A stretch of DNA of 47,238 bases from Bdellovibrionaceae bacterium UBA6502 (lineage in GTDB: Bacteria; Bdellovibrionota; Bdellovibrionia; Bdellovibrionales; UBA840), in contig DJMA01000037.1 in NCBI GenBank assembly GCA_002436415.1, positions 1-47,238 on the forward strand, given 5' to 3'. Within the stretch, counting starts at the first letter, position 1; each line of letters begins with the position of its first letter. A model generated the notes under the pieces. The model searched no databases and had not been told where the DNA came from. It saw only the letters and a list, made by a program, of their open reading frames with translations. Shown piece after piece: positions 35,113-44,000 of this stretch. A program made the position numbers and the translations under genes.

Positions 35113-35537
35113 TTACACACTCTCCCAAAATCATATGGTCCTGGGGACATATTATTTACAGGTGTTATAAAAAGAAGTTCAGATAAAGCAGCTACTCCCG
35201 CCTCAATTCCGATGTTAGATACACCAGCACTTGTTAGAGCACTTGCTCCTAATGCAGCAGTCGTCCCTCCAAAACCAGAAGCTAATGCTAAAGCCGGATC
35301 AATTGAAGCCAGTGGCTGTTCACTAATCGCATTACCTAACACCTGACCAGCAACACTACTTACAACACCTCCTGCAAATGCCCTTGCTGCGCTAGAGCCC
35401 CACGGATTAACAAACCCAACGCCAGCACCTATTACAGAACCTACAGCTGCCCCCCAAAGCCCACCTGTGGCATAACCTCCAACTGCACCAGAAATAAGGT
35501 ACAAATACGGCGAATAGTATATAAAGCAGATAACCAA
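35109..35537 (-). pseudogene. Displaced Rhs C-terminal tip, glycine-zipper type, without core
   Basis: The product is Gly/Ala-rich (ISGAVGGYATGGLWGAAVGSVIGAGVGFVNPWGSSAARAFAGGVVSSVAGQVLGNAI), a pattern common in C-terminal regions of Rhs proteins and likely membrane-inserting. It lacks the Rhs-core segment found in the other cassettes. The frame has no good start (first codon GTT/GTG-like context, no ribosome site), so it is probably a silent fragment. A candidate immunity gene follows with a four-base overlap. Confidence 0.5.
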
Positions 35538-35580
35538 AAAACTCCATTTTTCCCTCTCCTTCAGTAAATGGAATCTGCCT

Positions 35581-35967
35581 CTATTCTTTTTTAACTTTCG
35601 TAAAGTTAAACCCCAAAATATTTAACTTATTGGCATTCTTATACATAACTGACCGCTTAACCAAGTCAACTTTACTTGGATTGACCCAGTTACCATGCAC
35701 TTTTTCCTTAGAATGAATAACAAAGGTTTCAAAATCAGTTTCTTTCCCTTTAGGGAAGAATAATGTAATATTCTTCTTAGACTTATCAAGTTCCCACTTA
35801 GCTGGATTAAGCCACTTGAAACCACCTACAAATTCTGCATCACCGTTTTCTTTGAGTAGGAGATCCATCTTGGGCCCCTCCCCTCCTTCATAGGTGTACT
35901 TCAGATCAGCGTGAACTTCTTTACAGGATATAAGAAAAAAACATAAAAACAAAAATAAGAGTTTCAT
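35581..35967 (-). CDS. Lipoprotein, candidate immunity to the M23 peptidase tip
   Basis: A 128-residue protein with a lipoprotein signal (KLLFLFLCFFLISC, acylated Cys15), hence facing the periplasm. The mature part is beta-rich (LKYTYEGGEGPKMDLLL, AEFVGGFKWLNPAKWEL, NITLFFPKG). Its ATG overlaps the stop of the M23-tip frame by one base. A periplasmic inhibitor is what a cell would need against a toxin that cuts peptidoglycan, so immunity is the likeliest role. No family recognised. Confidence 0.65.
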   Translation of the reverse strand: MKLLFLFLCFFLISCKEVHADLKYTYEGGEGPKMDLLLKENGDAEFVGGFKWLNPAKWELDKSKKNITLFFPKGKETDFETFVIHSKEKVHGNWVNPSKVDLVKRSVMYKNANKLNILGFNFTKVKKE

Positions 35968-36758
35968 TACCTACCTCCACAATAATTAGATGGTCCTCTA
36001 GGTGTAGAAGGGCTTCTCGAATTAAGATACTGTAAAGGATTAGAACGACTAGCACCAGACTGATATGTATAATGCAAATGCAACCCTGTACTTCTACCAC
36101 TCAAGTCAGAAACACCAATAGGGTTACCTTCAGTAACTGATTGCCCCACCCTTAAACCTGTTGCCGTATGATAATATCCGTGAATCGCCCCAGCTGCGTC
36201 TTGGACTTGTATTCTATTTGCCCCAGAAGGTCCTGCACCAACAGCTATAACGCTACCTGATTCAACAGCATATACATAACCTGACGTACCACGCTGTGAA
36301 AAATCGACACCCGAATGAAAAGAACTTGAACCAGTGAAAGGATCTATTCTACTACCAAACCCACTTGTGACTGCACCTGGACTTTCAGTTGGGAATGAAG
36401 TTAAGCCATTCGGATCTATCCTATTTACAGGATCATTATCCGCATATGCATAAAGATTTATACCACCGTCAAACTTAATCGGGTCTTTAGATATCCATCT
36501 ACCAGTTTCAGGGTCATAGTCTCTCGCACCAAACTTCACTAGCTTCGTATCTTGATCGTAGATCCCACCAGCAAAACCAAATGGCTGAAAACCTGGGTTG
36601 GTATCATTGAGAACTTTACCCCAAGTATCATAATCCATTCGTTGTACTACATTACCGTTGCTTGCGTTCACTACTAACCTTACTGACCCTAGATGATCGG
36701 AGATAATTTTGTACTCGATACCTCCTTTAATCATATATTCAGAGACATACAAATTCAT
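35967..36758 (-). CDS. Displaced Rhs tip cassette ending in an M23 peptidase domain
   Basis: 263 residues. Residues about 9-119 are the Rhs-core segment (GGIEYKIISDHLGSVRLVV ... RYDYD-type repeats ending YAYADNDPVNRIDPNGL). Residues about 125-255 form an M23/LytM endopeptidase: GAVTSGFGSRIDPFTGSSSFHSGVDF (first His and Asp ligands), HGYYH, and GLHLHY (HxH motif). The metal-binding set looks intact, so it should cleave peptidoglycan cross-links. The frame has its own ATG with TAGGAG two bases upstream. It could be expressed alone, but it lacks any secretion part. Core arm 36402-36734 is identical in position to those at 40049-40381 and 41394-41726. Confidence 0.8.
   Translation of the reverse strand: MNLYVSEYMIKGGIEYKIISDHLGSVRLVVNASNGNVVQRMDYDTWGKVLNDTNPGFQPFGFAGGIYDQDTKLVKFGARDYDPETGRWISKDPIKFDGGINLYAYADNDPVNRIDPNGLTSFPTESPGAVTSGFGSRIDPFTGSSSFHSGVDFSQRGTSGYVYAVESGSVIAVGAGPSGANRIQVQDAAGAIHGYYHTATGLRVGQSVTEGNPIGVSDLSGRSTGLHLHYTYQSGASRSNPLQYLNSRSPSTPRGPSNYCGGR
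36402..36734 (-). repeat. Rhs-core direct repeat, copy 1 (333 bp)
   Basis: Encodes the segment from MIKGGIEYK to the DPNGL boundary. Near-identical at protein level to 40049-40381 and 41394-41726, with a few substitutions. It ends at the toxin junction, so it can guide homologous replacement of tips. Confidence 0.9.
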
Positions 36759-36827
36759 CTCTCCTATTCAACTTATCGGTACTTTGAGCTAGCTAAGTTA
36801 GTGTTTTTATTCTTTTATTTTTTGAAG

Positions 36828-36847
36828 TTGGCAATACCGTGGCACGG
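36828..36847 (+). promoter_or_regulatory. Sigma-54-promoter-like repeat, copy 2
   Basis: TTGGCA-ATACCG-TGGCACGG. Same spacing and orientation as the copy at 31728, within the same leader block. It lies ten bases before the IS3 insertion, so any rightward transcript now enters the IS. Confidence 0.35.
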
Positions 36848-36897
36848 ATGCCAAAATGACCAGCCGGGAGTTTTAGTACCACTAACAAAGTTCGACT

Positions 36898-37757
36898 CTA
36901 CATGGCAAGTAGCTCCAATTTCGGTGTAATAGTTTCCGGTACTGGTGGTCTACCGCCCAAGCTGCTATGCGGTCGAACAGTGTTGTAATGTCTTCGCCAT
37001 CTTTCGATCAAAACTTGAGCCTCTACCAACGAATAAAATATTTCCCCATCTAAAAACTGATTTCTCATCTTTCCATTAAATGATTCGCAATAGCCATTCT
37101 CCCACGGAGAACCTGGATGAATGAAGAGTGGTTTTACTTCTAGCTTATCTAACCAGCTTACAAGTTTCTTTGCAACGAACTCTGGTCCATTATCGGAACG
37201 GATATGTTTGGGGACTCCTCTTTGCAGAAAAAGATCTACCAGTGCCAAAATTACGTCTTGTGAGTTGATACGTCTTTTTACCAACGACAGCAGACACTCC
37301 CTGCTGTGCTCATCAATAACATTCAATATTTTAAACTTCCTCCCATCATCAGTCTGATCGGAAACAAAATCATAAGACCAAACATGGTTTTTATACTCAG
37401 GTCTTTTTCTGATACAAGAACCATCGGCTAGCCATAGCCTTCCCCTCTTAGGCTGCTTGGAAGGGACTTTTAATCCTTCCTGTTTCCAGATAGTGAACAC
37501 TCTGTCTTTACCAACTTCCCAGCCTTGATTATTAAGCATAGAAGTAATTGTTCTATATCCGTAGCGACCGTACTTTTTAGCTAAAGCAATGACTTCGGGA
37601 CGAACTTTTTCAGTTAAAGGATCTGGCCTCGCTTCGTATCGTTGAGTGGTTCTAGGTTGATTTAGCACCTTGCAAGCCCGACGCTCTGAAACCTGGAGAC
37701 TATCCCTTACAAAATGAACAGCCTCTCGTCTCTTTGTCGGGCTTAGTAGTTTCCCTC
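36898..37757 (-). CDS. IS3-family transposase OrfB (DDE integrase part)
   Basis: The open frame runs from the frameshift site near 37755 to 36898; an internal GTG at 37668 gives 256 residues. It has the HTH_21 region (KKYGRYGYRTITSMLN) and the integrase core. The triad Asp residues are in WSYDFVSDQT and HIRSDNGPEFVA, and the Glu is in SPWENGYCESFNGKMRNQFL, followed by HYNTVRPHSSLG. It is made as an OrfAB fusion by -1 frameshifting from OrfA and catalyses copy-out-paste-in transposition. No stops interrupt it. Confidence 0.92.
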
Positions 37758-38021
37758 AAGAGCTTCTTTTAGAATAGATTTATCAAGTTCAGCATCAGCA
37801 AGAAGCTTCTTAAGGGGTGCATTTTCTTTTTCTAAATCTTTAAGCTTTTTAGCCTGATCGACTCGAAGCCCACCGTACTCTTTTTGCCAGCGAGCAAGAG
37901 TTTGGTAAGCGACCCCGAGGGATTTTGCAGACTGCTCACGAGTCAGCCCTTTGTTTACATTTAATTCGTGGGTCCTTAGATATTGAATAATTTCTTCTGT
38001 TTTAAAGCGTTTACGGGCCAT
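37743..38021 (-). CDS. IS3-family transposase OrfA (DNA-binding part)
   Basis: 92 residues with a helix-turn-helix (LTREQSAKSLGVAYQTLARWQKEYGG) and a C-terminal leucine-zipper-like helix (AKKLKDLEKENAPLKKLLADAELDKSILKEAL). It binds the IS ends. The heptamer G-GGA-AAC at 37749-37755 sits in frame three codons before the stop. It follows the X-XXY-YYZ rule for -1 slippage into the OrfB frame, where KLLSPTKRREAVHFVRDSL continues. Confidence 0.92.
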   Translation of the reverse strand: MARKRFKTEEIIQYLRTHELNVNKGLTREQSAKSLGVAYQTLARWQKEYGGLRVDQAKKLKDLEKENAPLKKLLADAELDKSILKEALEGNY

Positions 38022-38085
38022 AGCCTAGTCTCCTTATGCATACAGTCTAACACAATCGTTGGACCGGTTTTGCCCGGCTAGGTCA

Positions 38086-38218
38086 AAAACTCACTGGTAA
38101 CGGCTAGAATCAAACAAAGATATTTTGGATAGGCAAGGTCAAAAAATCAAGAGAGGCACTGTTACAATTTCCTAACGATAATAAGTTACATATGGCAACT
38201 TCCTACCAAATTAGCAGA
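38086..38218. other. Gap between the IS and the DUF1828-like gene
   Basis: Begins with AAAACTCACTGG, the continuation of the leader repeat interrupted by the IS. No gene or clear signal is seen in the remainder. Confidence 0.6.
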
Positions 38219-38977
38219 CTATGATGCCAGTCGATCAATAAATAAATCTTTTTCAGAAGACAAAATTGGGACAATCCCATAGTTCTTAAAAGGGGAAATA
38301 GTCTTTTGAGCAACTTTTTCTCTACTCTCGTCTGAATCATTTACCATCGCATATAGGACTGAATCTGACTTTCTGTTAAACTTAATATCTTCCCAAGAAA
38401 AAATTGTTGCCTGTACAATACTTTTTGAAGGTGAATTTATTAAATGTAGGATCCTCTCGGGTTCTTTTGGAGATTTTGGTATCACAAAGTTAAATTTACT
38501 ACTCATGCCAGATTTCCCAGTAAAACTGACATTTTCGGTATATCGGACATTGTTTTGCTCTAACCAATACACCACATCCTCATAAAACAAGCTGTCTACA
38601 CTTGCTCTAGAAACATAAAATAAGTCATTAACAGCTAACATTGCTTGCATCAAAGAATGCTTTTTAAAAGGTAAATCTTCAGCAGAGGCTTCAATAACCA
38701 GTGCATTCCCATTGAGCCTAACTCCAAATCCAGATAGCGTAGTACTCAAAAGACTTTTTCTTTTTGGTGAATCCAACACACAACCTGAATTTTCAAGATC
38801 TAAAATTGTGTACGAGTCATCAGTTAATACATAGATTCCCTTAGTTTCCTTAACATAAATCTGAATCCAATCATTATGCCTATCAAGATAGGGTGTTGTT
38901 ATCTCTGTCCAGCCGTTTACATCCCTTGTTCGAATAGACCTTTTTAACCAATTTAAATATTCATCCACATACTTCAT
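38219..38977 (-). CDS. DUF1828/DUF1829-like protein
   Basis: A 252-residue soluble protein. The N-terminal half (RDVNGWTEITTPYLDRHNDWIQIYVK...GIYVLTDDSYTILDLENSG...KRKSLLSTTLSGFGVRLNGNALVIEAS) looks like DUF1828. The C-terminal half (NVRYTENVSFTGKSGMSSKFNFVIPKS...ERILHLINSPSK) looks like DUF1829. The function of these families is unknown to me; members occur in phages and accessory regions. It overlaps the upstream 146-residue gene by four bases. The pair sits between two toxin-tip cassettes. It could be a defence or toxin-antitoxin module; this is inference. Confidence 0.6.
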   Translation of the reverse strand: MKYVDEYLNWLKRSIRTRDVNGWTEITTPYLDRHNDWIQIYVKETKGIYVLTDDSYTILDLENSGCVLDSPKRKSLLSTTLSGFGVRLNGNALVIEASAEDLPFKKHSLMQAMLAVNDLFYVSRASVDSLFYEDVVYWLEQNNVRYTENVSFTGKSGMSSKFNFVIPKSPKEPERILHLINSPSKSIVQATIFSWEDIKFNRKSDSVLYAMVNDSDESREKVAQKTISPFKNYGIVPILSSEKDLFIDRLAS

Positions 38978-39414
38978 ACATCTAACTCATTTTGAATGTT
39001 TATGCTTTCTATGATATTACAATACTCCAAGAAAGCACTAAAAATATGTGCAATTGAACTTACATTAAACTTTACCTCTTTTATTTCGGATAATGGAACA
39101 GCCCATTTATCACCAAACCCTTCACGGTATATGTGCATATGGGGACATTCGATGACAGTCCCATCAGGATTAGTATGTGGAGGTCCATTTACATCTAATC
39201 TTCTGAGAATGTAAACCGTACCGTACCTTTTCTGAAGGTTGCATTTGAAAGCTATCGAACTTTTAGTAACATCTAATGAAAATTCATTCCTATCGGAGAC
39301 CACTTTATAGTTTTTCTTCCCTGCAGTTGGAAGGACTATTTCCCCCTTTTCAAAAAATTCTTTTTCTTCTAGAAATAATCTCTCAGCTATTTCAGCCTTT
39401 AAATCATTACCCAT
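38974..39414 (-). CDS. DUF6978-like protein, partner of the DUF1828-like gene
   Basis: A 146-residue soluble protein. The pattern FSLDVTKSSIAFKCNLQKRYGTVYILRRLDVNGPPHTNPDGTVIECPHMHIYREGFGDKWAVPL, with a conserved-looking C-P-H-x-H block, resembles DUF6978, which I recall next to DUF1828 proteins. The CPHMH residues could bind metal or form an active site. It starts 16 bases after the immunity-like gene ends and overlaps the DUF1828-like gene by four bases, so both are co-translated. Family naming is tentative. Confidence 0.55.
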   Translation of the reverse strand: MGNDLKAEIAERLFLEEKEFFEKGEIVLPTAGKKNYKVVSDRNEFSLDVTKSSIAFKCNLQKRYGTVYILRRLDVNGPPHTNPDGTVIECPHMHIYREGFGDKWAVPLSEIKEVKFNVSSIAHIFSAFLEYCNIIESINIQNELDV

Positions 39415-39429
39415 TCAGCCCTCCAACAA

Positions 39430-39690
39430 CTACCTAGAGAATAGGTACTCACCAATTATCAAATTGGAGAATAGCCCTAAAATGAAAATAGTCCACTTAA
39501 TTTTTGATTCTGACGATATGACCTTAAACCTAATAATTAGTAAACTAGATATTAAAATGGTGATAATTAAATTAAAGGGTCTCGACTTTACACTTAATAA
39601 ATATTCTAAAACACCAATCAATGTGTTAATCAAAAAGAAAAGCCCTAGAAATGCTATTAAATAATCTATGCCTCTGCTTAATTTATTCAT
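39430..39690 (-). CDS. Three-helix membrane protein, candidate immunity to the Cys-hydrolase-like tip
   Basis: 86 residues with three hydrophobic segments (YLIAFLGLFFLINTLIGVLEYLL; LIITILISSLLIIRF; WTIFILGLFSNLIIGEYLF). It starts inside the last codons of the tip frame (8-bp overlap), the classical position of an immunity gene. An inner-membrane location suggests the toxin acts at the membrane or in the periplasm. No family recognised. Confidence 0.6.
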   Translation of the reverse strand: MNKLSRGIDYLIAFLGLFFLINTLIGVLEYLLSVKSRPFNLIITILISSLLIIRFKVISSESKIKWTIFILGLFSNLIIGEYLFSR

Positions 39691-40381
39691 CTCTTAATGC
39701 TCCCGAAAATCCGACACAGTTTGTAGAAGCATTATCACCGGTACCACCTATTAAACTATACCCAATTTGCCCAGAATTTACCAAATCTCTAAGGTGATAT
39801 GCTTTTTCCAAAATTTTACGATCCTCAGACCGATTTGATTCTTTATAGCTTCCGGGTACTCGCCAGCCGCTTGTAGGTACTCCTGAGTAAATTTCGACTT
39901 TCCCAGGATGATTCCCAAAAAGTAGTTTAGATATATCAAACCCCTTGGGGCCAAACTCAATCGACATTTTCCCTCTACTCTGATAAGGATTATCAATAAC
40001 AAGAATCGTATGACCGTAAAACATGGGCTGTACCACCCAGTATGAGTCTAAGCCATTGGGATCAATCTTATTCACAGGATCATTATCCGCATAAGCATAA
40101 AGGTTTATCCCCCCATCAAACTTAATCGGGTCTTTCGAGATCCATCTACCAGTTTCTGGGTCATAATCACGTGCACCAAACTTTACTAAACCAGTATCCT
40201 GATCATAAATCCCACCAGCAAAACCAAACGGCTGAAACCCTGGATTAGTATCATTAGTCACCTTACCCCAAGTATCATAATCCATTCGTTGTACTATATT
40301 ACCGTTGCTTGCGTTCACTACTAACCTAACACTCCCAAGATGATCGGAGATGATTTTGTACTCGATACCTCCTTTAATCAT
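39683..40381 (-). CDS. Displaced Rhs tip cassette with Cys/His hydrolase-like toxin
   Basis: 232 residues: the Rhs-core segment (1-111) and a tip of about 121 residues starting DSYWVVQPMFYGHTILVID. The tip has an early His in a strand (GHTILVID) and a late Cys (NASTNCVGFSGAL). That order matches circularly permuted papain-like hydrolases (NlpC/P60, YiiX/LRAT type). The first codon lacks a ribosome site and the sequence upstream is unrelated to the Rhs gene, so it is probably silent until recombined onto a full-length gene. Toxin class is inference. Confidence 0.6.
   Translation of the reverse strand: MIKGGIEYKIISDHLGSVRLVVNASNGNIVQRMDYDTWGKVTNDTNPGFQPFGFAGGIYDQDTGLVKFGARDYDPETGRWISKDPIKFDGGINLYAYADNDPVNKIDPNGLDSYWVVQPMFYGHTILVIDNPYQSRGKMSIEFGPKGFDISKLLFGNHPGKVEIYSGVPTSGWRVPGSYKESNRSEDRKILEKAYHLRDLVNSGQIGYSLIGGTGDNASTNCVGFSGALRDE
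40049..40381 (-). repeat. Rhs-core direct repeat, copy 2 (333 bp)
   Basis: Encodes MIKGGIEYK to DPNGL, as at 36402-36734 and 41394-41726. Its left limit is exactly where the toxin sequence begins; its right limit is the ATG codon, after which similarity is lost. Confidence 0.9.
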
Positions 40382-40474
40382 ATAGGAATTGAGTAAGTTA
40401 TTGCACGCTCTACTACTTATAAATTAGACTAGACGTAGTTCTTTAGTCTGGGAGTTGTTTTGTAATGCAGTTTG

Positions 40475-40494
40475 TTGGCACAAAGCTGGCACGA
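40475..40494 (+). promoter_or_regulatory. Sigma-54-promoter-like repeat, copy 3
   Basis: TTGGCA-CAAAGC-TGGCACGA followed at once by TTGGCAC. Spacing fits a -24/-12 promoter. It points towards the immunity gene and the 3' end of the giant Rhs gene, i.e. antisense. Confidence 0.4.
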
Positions 40495-40597
40495 TTGGCA
40501 CTTCTATATACTTTTAGTTTTCGTTAATCATTTTAGATATGTATCGAATTTTAATAAACGAGGTTTTAGCTTAGAAGGCTGTTATTGTGAGGAGGCA

Positions 40598-40617
40598 TTG
40601 GCACAAAGCTGGCATTT
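40598..40617 (+). promoter_or_regulatory. Sigma-54-promoter-like repeat, copy 4
   Basis: TTGGCA-CAAAGC-TGGCATTT, identical to copy 3 over 17 bases and 123 bp downstream of it. Also antisense to the immunity gene starting at 41010. The gap 40382-40686 holds no convincing gene. Confidence 0.4.
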
Positions 40618-40686
40618 TGAGTTTCGATTTAATGCTTATAGGCAGCTTCAGGCTTGTGATATTGAGAAGCTTAGTCCCTATGAGTT

Positions 40687-41010
40687 TTAAAATTCTTCTA
40701 TGTCGGCATAAACTTTTTGGCCACAGTGGCGACATTTAGAAACAGCATATATCATCAAGGTGTTTGGTGAATAGTGAAATGACTTTTTACATCTTGGGCA
40801 TTTAATTTTCATAAATACCCATCCGCTATAGAAAGTATATAAGAAAAAAACGGCTACAATAGAAAACATTAGAATTTTAGAGGTTGTATCATTAGAATTT
40901 TCAGCCATTGAAAGAATGACTAAAGTCGGAATAGCCAAAACTGGTAAGAGCACAGATTCAATTCTCCTGCGCCTAAACCCCTTCCAAACGTCACTTGACT
41001 CTACTGACAC
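40687..41010 (-). CDS. Membrane protein with zinc ribbon, candidate immunity to the full-length Rhs tip
   Basis: 107 residues. Two helices (SVLLPVLAIPTLVILSMA; KILMFSIVAVFFLYTFYSGWVFM) are followed by a C-terminal zinc ribbon (KCPRCKKSFHYSPN...KCRHCGQKVY, two CxxC pairs). The start overlaps the Rhs stop by 10 bases, so it is translated with the toxin. Position makes it the likely cognate immunity protein; the zinc ribbon would face the cytoplasm if the N-terminus does. Confidence 0.65.
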   Translation of the reverse strand: MSVESSDVWKGFRRRRIESVLLPVLAIPTLVILSMAENSNDTTSKILMFSIVAVFFLYTFYSGWVFMKIKCPRCKKSFHYSPNTLMIYAVSKCRHCGQKVYADIEEF

Positions 41011-44000
41011 TGTTGCCCTCCTGAAAAGTTAACCGTTTCTTGATAACCAACAATCCCCATGACACCTAGGCCTGGTGAACCAATTGATATTCCATAAGTT
41101 GGGCCAGCATTACCCTGACTCGGTACTGTTCTAGAAAGTCCAACTGTTAGTGCCTCAATCCCTGCCCCATAGAAAGACCCATTCAAGTCAGAAAGTTGAT
41201 TTGCACCTGGTGTAAAAGCTGCTTGTCCAGCTAATCCGTAATCAACACCTAAACCACCTCTTCCGCTGGTATTGAAGTAAGTTCCATACTGGAAACCGTG
41301 CTCAGCAGAATATGAGAGAGCAATTCCACCCGAAATACCCGCTCCAGCAGTAGGGAAAAATCCAGTTAGTTGGCCTCCAATCTGTAATGCCCATAAGCCA
41401 TTTGGATCAATCTTATTCACAGGATCATTATCCGCATAAGCATAAAGGTTTATCCCTCCATCAAACCTAATCGGATCTTTAGATATCCATCTACCAGTTT
41501 CTGGGTCATAATCACGTGCACCAAACTTCACTAAGCCAGTATCCTGATCATAAATCCCACCAGCAAAACCAAACGGTTGAAAACCAGGGTTAGTATCACT
41601 CAATACTTTACCCCAAGTATCATAATCCATTCTTTGCACTATATTCCCATTTGATGAGTTCACTACTAACCTAACACTCCCAAGATGATCGGAGATGATT
41701 TTGTACTCAATACCTCCTTTAATCATATATTCTGGAACATTGATTTTCGATCCATAAACGAATCTACTTATTATATTACCACTTCCGTCTAGTTCTGCTA
41801 CTGGGTTTAACTGATCTTGGTAAATAAATGCCTTTTGAACAATGCCATTCTTTTTAATCACACTTCTTCTATCTCTTGCATCATTTACGTACTCAATAAT
41901 ATCACTCGTTGGTAGCACTACTTTCTTCAACATCCCTAAGGCATCGTATTCAAATGTTTTGTTTGATGGTACTGAGCCTAAGCTTATTAACTGACCGTTT
42001 GAGGTAAACTCATGAGCAATGCCGTTGCTAGCAATCACTCTGTCTTGAACGTCATAGCTCGTAACTTCGGTGTTATTTAGCGTTCTATTTCCATTGGCGT
42101 CGTAGTCAAACTGTGAAATTAAAGCAGAGTCTTTGCTTACTGATTTTAACTGAGAAAACTCATCATAATCATAAATGTATTGTGTGGATATTCCACTGAT
42201 ACTTTCATCTTTTACACTAATTCTTCCCAACAAATCTCTAGTCAAAGAATAGGAATAAATCTCTTGCGCAGTAGTTGTGTTTGTTACACTAAGAGTTTCA
42301 AGCTCACCATATTGATTGTATGTCATTTCAGTTTTCAATGAACCAAGATTAACTGACTCTAATTGTGTATTAGAGCTCTTGTAGGTGTAAGCAGAACTTC
42401 CCGCTGAACTTAATAAAGAATCATCATCATAGGTATAACTAATTAAATCCCCTGAAGACACCTGATCACTTGAGAGCCTAAAATCGTTATCATAATTTAG
42501 TTGATAGCTCCCACTTAACTCGCCAGAAACCATTTCAGACTTAAGCAAGAAACCATCATAGCTAAAAATATGGTTTATCCCTGATGCAGAATTGATTCCA
42601 GTTAATTGATCTTTACTTCGGTCTCTAACATATGTTTTTAACACTACTGAGTCTTCTGTTACATTTTGCAGCTTACCAATATCATTGTAAATATATCCTA
42701 GACTTGACCCATTCGGTTTTGTGAAGGAATTAAGCTGCTTATCTATACTGTAACCAAAAGATTCAATGTTTTGAGAATTGCCATTAATGATTGGAGCCTC
42801 AAAACTTTCCAATAGTTTGGAAACATTTGATAACATCACATAAACACCAGCCATCGGGTTAGTTAATTTTTCTAATCGACCAGAATCATCGTATTCAAAG
42901 AGAAGCTTTCTTTTGCCATTAATGTTTTGCTCAACAATTTCACCTTTTGAATTACGAACTAGGTTTTTAACATTCCCCATTGGGTCAGTTATAGAGCTAA
43001 GTTGTAAGTTATTATAGCCATAAACCCACCTACGATCAGCTTGCGAAACCGCATAAACGGTCCCGTCTTGGTTATATTCCCATGTAATTGGAGCAACATC
43101 TTCTTGCCAAGCACTACTTGGATCTCCTAGTTCGTTATAACTAAGGTAGGACTGTTTCCCTGAAGGGAGTCCAAAGTTGGTAATCTTAGTATTCAAATCC
43201 AAATAAGAATAATAAGCTTTGCCATTGATAGAGCTGTATTTATATCGGCCCAGACGATCCCCATCCGAAGAAAGCGAGACACGAGATAAACTAGCTGCTT
43301 CTGAAACCAAGCCCCCTGGTGTCGTTATATTCCTACTAGACACGTCGGCCTTTAGAATACCGTGATCAATACTCGCGGTGAAACTACTCTCTATAACACT
43401 CCCATTCGAATAACTTACTAAGTTCTGCCCCTCGCGAGCGATGGTCTCCATTAGAGGTTGCCCCCCAACAGAAACCGTCGAAACCGTACCTCCATCGAGA
43501 GCCAAAGTGTAGTCAATATCTTGAACATTATATGTTGATCGATTTACTTGTATTTGTTGGTTTTCCTGATAGCTACTGCTCTCAATGTTTCTTTGATTAA
43601 TTAAACTTAAAAGTCCCCCTAACTCATTCTCTTCACGAGACAAAAAGCCTTGAGAATCATAGGTGTATTCCTTTTCTCCTCCCAAAGGGTTAGTAAATTT
43701 CCTAAGTCTCCCACTAGAATCATAGCTTAAACTATAAACTTCACCATTCCCCAAATCTGCCTCAACTAAATCGCCGTTGTTACTCACTGAGAAATTTAAA
43801 GGATACCCCAGGTTCGGGAACTGGATACTTAAATCTTCGCCTGAGTATGAGAATGAGGTTTCATTCCCATACTTATCGGTGACACTAGAAAGCCTACCTT
43901 CAGCGTCACGAGAAAAACTATAAACTATATGATCAAACTTGGAATCAGTAGTAGTTATATGATTCCCGTTTTTATCAAACTGAAACTTTTCTTCACTATA

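Larger units (their letters stand above)
36857..38085 (-). mobile_element. IS3-family (IS407-group) insertion sequence, 1229 bp
   Basis: Ends carry imperfect inverted repeats: TGACC-AGCCGGG at 36857 inward, and TGACCTAGCCGGG read inward from 38085 on the other strand. Flanks are ...GCCAAAA and AAAACTCAC..., a 4-bp AAAA duplication. The uninterrupted relative at 31750-31759 reads GCCAAAACTCAC and confirms the target. Size, duplication length and the two-frame structure all fit the IS407 group. Both ORFs are intact, so it may be active. Confidence 0.88.

Noticed and set aside
39001..39214. Plus-strand frame opposite the DUF6978-like gene
   Set aside because: Fully antisense to a better-supported gene with no independent support.
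40472..40690. 72-codon plus-strand frame across the two sigma-54-like motifs
   Set aside because: No ribosome site or family; the frame starts inside the leader and looks like chance.
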